A DNA stretch of 12,215 bases from an uncultured Lachnospiraceae bacterium (lineage in GTDB: Bacteria; Bacillota_A; Clostridia; Lachnospirales; Lachnospiraceae): assembly GCA_910587495.1 (NCBI GenBank), contig CAJUMT010000095.1, forward strand, positions 1 to 12,215. The letters run 5' to 3'. The position numbers were made by a program, and so were the translations under genes. The notes below the pieces were generated by a model. That model was not told the DNA's origin. It did no database searches and saw nothing but the letters and a program-made list of their open reading frames with translations. Shown here piece by piece: positions 7,177 to 12,215 of the stretch (its first letter is position 1; each line of letters starts with the position of its first letter).

Positions 7177-7300
7177 CTCCTATTTAAAGTTCCGCTCAAG
7201 CCTCTCACATGCCCGGTACTAGAAGCACTTCCGAACTCTGGCGCGTCCGGAAATCCTTCTGGGCATGATCGGGCTTTCGCTGTTTAAAGTTCCGCTGTTT
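7177..7300 (-). repeat. Interspersed hairpin repeat, full copy (aspS-gatC gap)
   Basis: Fills almost the whole gap between aspS and gatC. The hairpin arms CATGCCC-AGAAG and CTTCT-AGTACC-GGGCATG (plus-strand 7207-7226 and 7255-7267) enclose a loop with CCGGACGCG. The unit is flanked by two identical 14-nt direct repeats, TTTAAAGTTCCGCT at 7183-7196 and 7283-7296 on the plus strand, exactly 100 nt apart. That could be a duplicated target or a repeat boundary. The gatC-proximal end carries GCGGAACTTTAAATAGGAG, whose GGAG is the gatC ribosome binding site. Confidence 0.8.
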
Positions 7301-7304
7301 TTAG

Positions 7305-8639
7305 CTACGGTTCCAGTCTTGAAAGATCCCTGGGATACAGCGTCGTTTCACGCACATTATCTTCGCCAACCAGTTTCATCGTCAGACGCTCCAGTCCGAT
7401 GCCCAGGCCGCCGTGGGGCGGCATACCATAACGGAAGGTATCCAGATACTGCTCCAGCCCTTCTTCGCTCATTCCTCTGGCCGCAATTTTATCCGACAGC
7501 ATCTGATACTCATGGATACGCTGTCCTCCGGTCGTAATCTCCAGTCCGTCGTACAGAAGGTCAAAACTTAAGGTAAAACGGGAATCCTCCGGATCATCCA
7601 TGGCATAGAACGGACGCTTTTTGGATGGATAGTGGGTGACAAACACAAAATCCGCATCATATTCCTCCTTAAAATACCGCCCGATCAGAACTTCCTCCTC
7701 CGGCTCTAAGTCAAAGGGATTGCGGATTTTTCTGTTATATTTTTCCGATACAAGCTCTTTGGCTTTATCAAAACGAACCGCCGGTATTTTCTCAGTCTTA
7801 GGAAGCGTGATATCCAAAAGTTTCAGTTCCTTCTCATAATCCGATGCAAGAAGTTTCATCATATATTGAAGAAACCCTGTCTCCATAGCCATGATATCTT
7901 CAAAGCCGTCAATATAGCCCATTTCAAAATCCAAAGATGTATATTCGTTCAAATGTCTTTTTGTATTGTGTTTCTCCGCGCGAAATACCGGCGCAGTCTC
8001 AAATACGCGGTCAAATACGCCCACCATCATCTGTTTATACAACTGCGGCGACTGCTGCAATACAGCCGGACGATGAAAATAATCCAATTTAAACAGATTA
8101 GATCCTCCTTCAGCGCTTTTAGCGCCGATCTTCGGTGTATGAATCTCTGTAAAACCCTGAGAATATAAGAACTCCCGAAAGCCTCTTACAATCCCTTCCT
8201 GCAGCTTGAATTTAGCCCGCTCCCGCACATTTCTAAGGGATATGGAACGCATATTCAGTTTCGCATCCAGAGACGTGTTCAGTTTCCACTTTGCGATGGG
8301 AAGCGGCATGGGCGCCGCGGGCATGGATAAAATCTTTATGCCCGTCAGCCGGATCTCGATCCCTCCCGGAGCGCGTGTTTCTTCCTCCAATATTCCTTCT
8401 GCTTCCACTGTCGCCCCTTCTTTTATATCTTTTCTGTCAAAATCTGCCGTACTTTTCTCATAAACGCACTGCAGCAAACCGTCCCTCTTGCGAAGAACCA
8501 CAAAGGCCACGTCTCCCATGTCCCGAATCGTATGGATAGCTCCGTTTACTTTCACATGCTGTCCCACAAGATCCGAAGACAGCAGTTCGCTGATCTCCAA
8601 TGCCTCTGTTTTCTTTGTTCCTGTCATAAATTCCATCAT
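7305..8639 (-). CDS. aspS: Archaeal-type aspartyl-tRNA synthetase, probably non-discriminating (Asp/Asn)
   Basis: Class II synthetase of about 444 residues that charges tRNA(Asp) and probably mischarges tRNA(Asn) with Asp for GatCAB. An N-terminal OB-fold anticodon-binding domain (HVKVNGAIHTIRDMG...FVVLRKRDGLLQC) precedes the catalytic domain. The catalytic domain has motif 1 (GFTEIHTPKI), AEGGSNLF and LQQSPQLYKQ, motif 2 (FRAEKHNTKRHLNE) and motif 3 (GLGIGLERLTM). It lacks the GAD insertion of the ~590-residue bacterial AspRS. By eye, the His in GAIHTIRD and the Pro in RAPGG occupy the positions reported to mark non-discriminating enzymes. The start is uncertain: GGAGG lies 5 nt before the ATG at 8639 and 8 nt before the adjacent ATG at 8636. 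An ATG at 8651 overlaps the SD and is unlikely. Confidence 0.93.
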   Translation of the reverse strand: MMEFMTGTKKTEALEISELLSSDLVGQHVKVNGAIHTIRDMGDVAFVVLRKRDGLLQCVYEKSTADFDRKDIKEGATVEAEGILEEETRAPGGIEIRLTGIKILSMPAAPMPLPIAKWKLNTSLDAKLNMRSISLRNVRERAKFKLQEGIVRGFREFLYSQGFTEIHTPKIGAKSAEGGSNLFKLDYFHRPAVLQQSPQLYKQMMVGVFDRVFETAPVFRAEKHNTKRHLNEYTSLDFEMGYIDGFEDIMAMETGFLQYMMKLLASDYEKELKLLDITLPKTEKIPAVRFDKAKELVSEKYNRKIRNPFDLEPEEEVLIGRYFKEEYDADFVFVTHYPSKKRPFYAMDDPEDSRFTLSFDLLYDGLEITTGGQRIHEYQMLSDKIAARGMSEEGLEQYLDTFRYGMPPHGGLGIGLERLTMKLVGEDNVRETTLYPRDLSRLEP

Positions 8640-8645
8640 AATGCC

Positions 8646-8752
8646 CTCCATTATAGTTCCGCGAAAGTCCCTCTCATGCCCGGTACTAGAAGGTTTTCCG
8701 ACCGCTCACGCGTCCGTAAATCCTTCTGGGCATGGGAGGGCTTTCGCTGTTT
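8646..8752 (-). repeat. Interspersed hairpin repeat, full copy (between T-box terminator and aspS)
   Basis: The clearest hairpin of the family: plus-strand arms at 8661-8681 (GCGAAAG...CATGCCC) and 8728-8747 (GGGCATGGGAGGG...TTTCGC) pair with few mismatches. An inner stem AGAAGG (8688-8693) / CCTTCT (8722-8727) is offset by the 6-nt bulge GGTACT. The loop holds ACGGACGCG on the operon strand. The end next to aspS reads GCGGAACTATAATGGAGGG and so provides the aspS ribosome binding site. It lies in the leader beyond the T-box terminator, so only read-through transcripts contain it. Confidence 0.8.
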
Positions 8753-8765
8753 TTCACCGGGACGT

Positions 8766-8802
8766 AAAAATCCCGCCCCGGAATCTAACTTCCGGGACGG
8801 GA
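8766..8802 (-). terminator. T-box-controlled intrinsic terminator
   Basis: Stem of 13 bp with plus-strand arms TCCCGCCCCGGAA (8771-8783) and TTCCGGGACGGGA (8790-8802), a 6-nt loop, and on the minus strand a run of five U (8770-8766). It follows the T-box sequence directly, as expected for the terminator that competes with the antiterminator. Confidence 0.9.
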
Positions 8803-9035
8803 TGACATTCTTCTCCCGCGGTACCACCCGCATTGAGGGCGTTGTCCATGTAAAAACAAACGCTCTCCTCTCTTTATGCATATAACGTATGCCCCGGGAC
8901 GACCTACTCTTCTTTCAGCCGACCAGCTCCCAGGTGTTCCCTGTATCTGCTCTTCCAAACGGCGCTCTCAGTCGGTGACGCCGTATTCCTGTCGGCCTCT
9001 GCAGATCAGAGTCCTGTTCTTCGCCTTTTTATCTT
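8766..9035 (-). promoter_or_regulatory. T-box riboswitch leader of aspS-gatCAB; specifier region GAAC (Glu/Asn overlap)
   Basis: tRNA-sensing leader that lets transcription continue when an uncharged cognate tRNA binds. The T-box element GGGTGGTACCGCGG lies at 8829-8816, with the tRNA-acceptor pairing bulge UGGU, and is followed by the intrinsic terminator. A small stem III hairpin GCATA-cgtta-TATGC lies at 8892-8878. Upstream is a long Stem I region with complementary segments such as ATCTGC/GCAGAT and CGGCG/CGCCG. The 3' side of the specifier loop reads GGGAACACCTGGGAGC, matching the usual pattern of codon, then ACC, then U-rich/GGAG. This makes AAC (8938-8936, Asn) the specifier, overlapped by GAA (8939-8937, Glu). 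The 5' end is inferred from the promoter. Confidence 0.88.
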
Positions 9036-9041
9036 TCTAGT

Positions 9042-9070
9042 ATCCTAGCACAACTTTTTAATAATTTCAA
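9042..9070 (-). promoter_or_regulatory. Promoter of the aspS-gatCAB operon
   Basis: On the minus strand TTGAAA (9070-9065) and TAGGAT (9047-9042) are separated by 17 bp, preceded by an A/T-rich upstream region. Transcription would start near 9035, giving a leader of about 395 nt. The -35 box is only 30 bp past the stop codon of the upstream membrane protein gene. Confidence 0.7.
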
Positions 9071-9100
9071 CTTTAAATTTTATGTTTTTTCAATGCTCCA

Positions 9101-11149
9101 CTATAAAACCTCATAAACCGCGAACGCCAGATCCACTCCTTCAATCTCATCCGGCGCATAAAGGGCGCCTTCCGTATATACATCCCAGGCTCCGGTCTGA
9201 TAATAGAGGAAATCCGTTTTTATGGCGCAGTCCGGATCCTTGATCCTGATCTGCATCCGATAAGTCTGCGCGCGATCCGGGGTAACTTTATCAAAGGCAA
9301 CGGTATAGGCTTCCATACAGGGCGCTATGGAACCTGTAATCTCTCCTTTAGCTACTGTTTCTCCGCTTTCGTCCAGAATCGTAAGATCATAGACCGAATC
9401 ATTCGCTCCCCCTTCCCAATTCGCCACCCACAGGTCCACATGGTCAAAAGGTCTCTTAGCCCGGAAAGTCTGGGTAAATTCTGTCTCAAGCGTAAGATCC
9501 TGACTGCTTTCCTGGTCCTGCAAGACCGTATATTCCCGCACCGGAAGCCCCGTCCTGCGCATCAGACAACCAACGCATACAAACACTGCTGCCAGACACA
9601 TACCTGACACAGGAAGTACAAATCGCATGCGTATATGTCCTGCTTTTACCTTGTCAAACCACGTTTCCAGCCGCGAAAGACCGTCTGCCGCCCACAAAGC
9701 AAACATAAGCATAAAAGGCACGCTGTATGCCTGATCCGCTTCCCACACTATATAAAAAAGATACGCTCCGCATATATTAAAAGCAAATACATCCAGATAA
9801 TCTCCGCCGCCTCTGAGCACCCTGCATACTAACGCCAACAGTACAAGTCCCATCAAAAAAACATGATAACCATGCAGGTATACCGCCAGATAATCGCTTT
9901 TCCCTCCGTTTATATACTTTTGCATCCAGGATGCTTCCCTCATAGTACGAAACAAAGCATAATAATCATCTGTACCATCCGAAAAAGTCACCCTCAGTTT
10001 ATTTTTACATAAAGTCAGCACACCTCCCGGCCCCATCTGCCGCAGCCGTTCTTTTAAAAGCGCAGTATCCGCTTCCATCCGCTCTTCCCTGGTAGAAAAA
10101 GAACCAGTATAAGCATCGTCCGCGCTGTTATACTGCCCCTCCCCCTGCGCGCTCATCATCACCCAGTGAATCGCCGGATAACCGGTACTGGCAGGATCAA
10201 AGCCGGCATAACGCTTCTCGGCCTGCCCATACATGCCAAAAACAAGCGCCGCCCCGAAAAGTACCGTCAGGACACTGACAGCCGCCCGGAACATTTTCTC
10301 TCTCTTTATTTCAAAAACAGTATAGAAAAAAAGCGCCGCCGCGGTCACGATCATGGTCGCCCTGATCTTATATCCTGCCGCCAGTAGACTGCCTGTCAGA
10401 ACATAAAAGACATATTTTTTCCATAAACTCTTTTGTCTTCGCCCAATATCCGCAAGCCACACTGCTCCCATAGAAAAGGCTAGGGATATCGTAGATGTGT
10501 AATACATCTGTCCCAGCAAATACCACAACGGATTAGTAAACAGAAGCAGCAGCAGATAAATCCCTGCCCTTTTAGAACGATATCTGCACACCAGAGAAAA
10601 GGTGCTTAAAAGTCCCAGATTCATAAATAAAAGGTTCACAAGCTTCATGTATTCCATCCAGTACTTCGCCGGAAGACCCAGCATGGACGCACCTGCCAGA
10701 AAAAAATGTGTAAAAAGGCACAATGGTATATTATTCGGATACTTCATAAAGTAATATTTAAAATGCGTATCTGCAATGGTCCTATGATCCAAAAGCGCCA
10801 CTGCCGTATCAAAGATCTTCAGATGATCATGACGAAGAGAAGTACATACGGTCAGTACCATGACCATCTGTAAAAGAACCATTACGCCAAGCAGCAAAGG
10901 AACTGACAGATTAAAGTGCCGCTCCAACCAGTCCGCCGCTTTTGCAAACAGCCCTTGATACAATATCGCCAGCAGTACGGCAAGCCCCGCCAGAAATATA
11001 AGAATCCGTTTTCCGTACAAAACACTTTGAAGAGCGTCCGCATACTGCAATGTATTCAGCGCTCCATAAAAGACATAGGCGCTAAACAAAAACAGCATCG
11101 CAAACAATACGGCATATATCGCCTTTTTACATCTGTCTAAAATATACAT
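9101..11149 (-). CDS. Polytopic membrane protein, GT-C/GT39-like glycosyltransferase with C-terminal extracytoplasmic domain
   Basis: 682 residues with roughly 13-14 hydrophobic segments over residues 10-530 and a soluble, beta-rich C-terminal part (about 540-682). The plan fits lipid-linked-sugar glycosyltransferases of the GT-C fold (ArnT/PMT-like). There is an acidic first outer loop after the third hydrophobic segment, SLRHDHLKIFD, with Asp108 and Asp114 as candidate catalytic or metal residues. It is followed by KYPNNIPL, an arrangement often seen in this group. The C-terminal domain could bind a carbohydrate or wall polymer. Acceptor and sugar are unknown. The ATG lies 6 nt after the dapF stop with no good SD directly upstream (AGGA is about 15 nt away), so translation is probably coupled to dapF. 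No terminator is visible before the next promoter. Confidence 0.7.
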   Translation of the reverse strand: MYILDRCKKAIYAVLFAMLFLFSAYVFYGALNTLQYADALQSVLYGKRILIFLAGLAVLLAILYQGLFAKAADWLERHFNLSVPLLLGVMVLLQMVMVLTVCTSLRHDHLKIFDTAVALLDHRTIADTHFKYYFMKYPNNIPLCLFTHFFLAGASMLGLPAKYWMEYMKLVNLLFMNLGLLSTFSLVCRYRSKRAGIYLLLLLFTNPLWYLLGQMYYTSTISLAFSMGAVWLADIGRRQKSLWKKYVFYVLTGSLLAAGYKIRATMIVTAAALFFYTVFEIKREKMFRAAVSVLTVLFGAALVFGMYGQAEKRYAGFDPASTGYPAIHWVMMSAQGEGQYNSADDAYTGSFSTREERMEADTALLKERLRQMGPGGVLTLCKNKLRVTFSDGTDDYYALFRTMREASWMQKYINGGKSDYLAVYLHGYHVFLMGLVLLALVCRVLRGGGDYLDVFAFNICGAYLFYIVWEADQAYSVPFMLMFALWAADGLSRLETWFDKVKAGHIRMRFVLPVSGMCLAAVFVCVGCLMRRTGLPVREYTVLQDQESSQDLTLETEFTQTFRAKRPFDHVDLWVANWEGGANDSVYDLTILDESGETVAKGEITGSIAPCMEAYTVAFDKVTPDRAQTYRMQIRIKDPDCAIKTDFLYYQTGAWDVYTEGALYAPDEIEGVDLAFAVYEVL

Positions 11150-11155
11150 GTTTTT

Positions 11156-12010
11156 TCAATCAAGTCCTTCCGGCAGGACAATCTCTCCGTCAAACACAGC
11201 CGTAGCGGGGCCTGTCATATAGACGCAATTGTCTTTCTCATCCCACTCAATATCCAGATCGCCGCCCAAAAGTCGTACGGTCACTTTCCTGTCGCAATAT
11301 CCGTTCAGTATGGCGGCCACAGCCGTAGCGCAGGCTCCTGTACCGCAAGCAAGCGTCTCCCCGCTGCCTCGCTCCCAAACGCGCATTTGTACTGTATGGC
11401 GGTCCAGGACTTGGACAAACTCCGTATTCACCCTGTCCGGAAATCTTTCATGCTTTTCAAAATACGGCCCAACCTGCTCCAACACAATATCCACCACCGG
11501 CATATCCACAAAAACAACCGCATGGGGATTTCCCATGGATACACAGGTCATTTTCCATTCTCTGCCGCAAACTTCTATAGGTTCTTGTATCACCGGTTCT
11601 TTTGAAGCCTTTACCGGGATTTTTTCCGGCGCAAGCACCGGAGCGCCCATATTGACCCTTACCTTAACGACTTCATTGTTCTCTATTGTAAGTTTAAGGT
11701 ATTTAATCCCCGACAGGGTATCGACGGATATCTCTTCTTTATCCGTCAATCCATGGTCATAAACATACTTCGCCACACAGCGAATCCCGTTCCCGCACAT
11801 CTTCCCTGCAGAACCATCATTGTTATACATATCCATCTGAAAATCCGCCCGGGCAGATCTTTTAATCAAAATCAGTCCGTCCGAACCAATACCAAAATGC
11901 CGGTCGCTGACAAACCGAGACACCGCCTCCGGATTCGCCAGACTTTCTTTCGTACAGTCCACATATACATAATCGTTTCCGATGCCGTGCATTTTCGTAA
12001 ATTTCATCAT
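11156..12010 (-). CDS. dapF: Diaminopimelate epimerase
   Basis: Cofactor-free epimerase that turns LL-diaminopimelate into meso-diaminopimelate for lysine and peptidoglycan synthesis. It has 284 residues, standard length. Both catalytic cysteines are present: Cys72 in KMCGNGIRC and Cys222 in LACGTGACA. The N terminus FTKMHGIGNDYVYVD, the RHFGIGSDGLILI segment and WERGSGET are typical of DapF. The start is ATG at 12010 (a second ATG follows directly), with AGGAGG 5 and 8 nt upstream respectively. That ribosome binding site belongs to a diverged copy of the segment found before gatA and gatC. It is followed after 6 nt by the membrane glycosyltransferase-like gene. Confidence 0.96.
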   Translation of the reverse strand: MMKFTKMHGIGNDYVYVDCTKESLANPEAVSRFVSDRHFGIGSDGLILIKRSARADFQMDMYNNDGSAGKMCGNGIRCVAKYVYDHGLTDKEEISVDTLSGIKYLKLTIENNEVVKVRVNMGAPVLAPEKIPVKASKEPVIQEPIEVCGREWKMTCVSMGNPHAVVFVDMPVVDIVLEQVGPYFEKHERFPDRVNTEFVQVLDRHTVQMRVWERGSGETLACGTGACATAVAAILNGYCDRKVTVRLLGGDLDIEWDEKDNCVYMTGPATAVFDGEIVLPEGLD

Positions 12011-12016
12011 ATCAGC

Positions 12017-12055
12017 CTCCTATTTAAAGTACCGCATCTTCCCTTCCAATGCCGC
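12017..12055 (-). repeat. Diverged end-fragment of the interspersed repeat (dapF leader)
   Basis: On the minus strand GCGGTACTTTAAATAGGAG (12035-12017) differs by one base from the 19-mer before gatA and gatC and sits at the same distance from the start codon. Farther upstream AAGCGGCATTGGAAGGGAAG is only loosely like the rest of the repeat, so this is either a decayed copy or only the terminal segment. Confidence 0.6.
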
Positions 12056-12068
12056 TTTTTCTACTGAA

Positions 12069-12097
12069 ATTATAGAAGTTGTACTTCTTTTTGTCAA
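12069..12097 (-). promoter_or_regulatory. Perfect-consensus sigma-A promoter of dapF, with inverted repeat in the spacer
   Basis: On the minus strand TTGACA (12097-12092) and TATAAT (12074-12069) are exactly consensus and 17 bp apart. The spacer contains the inverted repeat AGAAGT-TGT-ACTTCT (plus strand 12074-12088), which touches the -10 box and could be a repressor operator. A plus-strand TTGTCA at 12091-12096 overlaps this -35 and may serve the divergent gene. Confidence 0.8.
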
Positions 12098-12143
12098 GAA
12101 GCGCCTCGACTGCATACCCTATTACAGAAAGGAGTTGAATTTT

Positions 12144-12178
12144 ATGAACAGTTGGATCTGGATCTTATTACTTCTGGC
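12144..12178 (+). CDS. Start of an unknown small hydrophobic protein, truncated by adapter sequence
   Basis: ATG at 12144 follows AAAGGAG with 9-nt spacing. Only MNSWIWILLLL and part of the next codon are genuine; the start is strongly hydrophobic, as in a membrane-anchored or small membrane protein. The reading frame then runs on through the sequencing adapter as DRKSTRLNSSHT, which must not be annotated as protein. The gene diverges from dapF. Function cannot be judged. Confidence 0.5.
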
Positions 12179-12212
12179 AGATCGGAAGAGCACACGTCTG
12201 AACTCCAGTCAC
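12179..12212 (+). other. Illumina TruSeq adapter sequence (assembly artefact)
   Basis: 34 bases beginning AGATCGGAAGAGC and ending CTCCAGTCAC match the standard TruSeq adapter exactly over its whole length. The last three bases of the window, ACA, would then be the first bases of the sample index. This is not genomic DNA; true sequence ends at about 12178. Confidence 0.98.
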
Positions 12213-12215
12213 ACA

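Noticed and set aside
6797..8752. Repeats considered as a CRISPR array
   Set aside because: Copies are far apart, differ in length, are separated by genes and have no regular spacers or cas genes.
8646..8752. Hairpin before aspS as a second transcription terminator
   Set aside because: No U-run follows the stem on the operon strand; the sequence runs straight into the aspS ribosome binding site.
8651..8881. 76-codon minus-strand reading frame in the aspS leader
   Set aside because: It runs through the T-box element, the terminator hairpin and the repeat; the protein has no coding character and no ribosome binding site.
11229..11762. 177-codon plus-strand open frame opposite dapF
   Set aside because: Ser/Thr-rich antisense shadow of a well-supported dapF.

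Overview
The window looks like a chromosomal contig from a low-to-moderate GC Firmicute, most likely a member of the Clostridia close to Lachnospiraceae. The evidence is an archaeal-type short AspRS joined to gatCAB under a T-box riboswitch, strong AGGAG-type ribosome binding sites, a diaminopimelate pathway, and sigma-A promoters with 17-bp spacers. It is core and accessory housekeeping DNA; I see no phage, insertion sequence, CRISPR array or defence island. The right end is not biological: the last bases are an Illumina TruSeq adapter read into the assembly, and the left end cuts through mutY, so this is probably a whole short contig.

Left part (1-3420): a truncated mutY (minus) diverges from a HAD-family phosphatase (plus). 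The HAD gene converges on, and overlaps by 11 bp, a compact amidohydrolase (minus), which lies 44 nt downstream of a membrane-anchored M23 (LytM) peptidase. The peptidase diverges from a cold-shock protein gene that has its own promoter and a strong bidirectional terminator.

Centre (3421-9070): one minus-strand operon, promoter > T-box leader > aspS > gatC > gatA > gatB > a 76-residue unknown protein. Together the enzymes make Asn-tRNA(Asn) and/or Gln-tRNA(Gln) by the indirect route: a non-discriminating AspRS (and a GluRS elsewhere) mischarges the tRNA and GatCAB amidates it. The leader carries the 14-nt T-box, an intrinsic terminator, and a specifier region reading GAAC, in which a Glu codon (GAA) and an Asn codon (AAC) overlap. 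gatA/gatB and gatB/small ORF overlap by ATGA. The aspS-gatC and gatC-gatA gaps and the end of the leader contain copies of an interspersed hairpin repeat whose end forms or abuts the next gene's Shine-Dalgarno sequence.

Right part (9101-12215): dapF and a large polytopic GT-C-like membrane protein form a second minus-strand operon from a perfect-consensus promoter. It runs into the aspS promoter without an obvious terminator. A divergent plus-strand gene is cut off after about 11 codons by the adapter sequence.

The best leads are the overlapping-codon T-box, the repeat that places Shine-Dalgarno sequences in front of several genes, the unknown protein coupled to gatB, and a structured-looking non-coding stretch at 3437-3517. 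The adapter is an assembly error worth removing.
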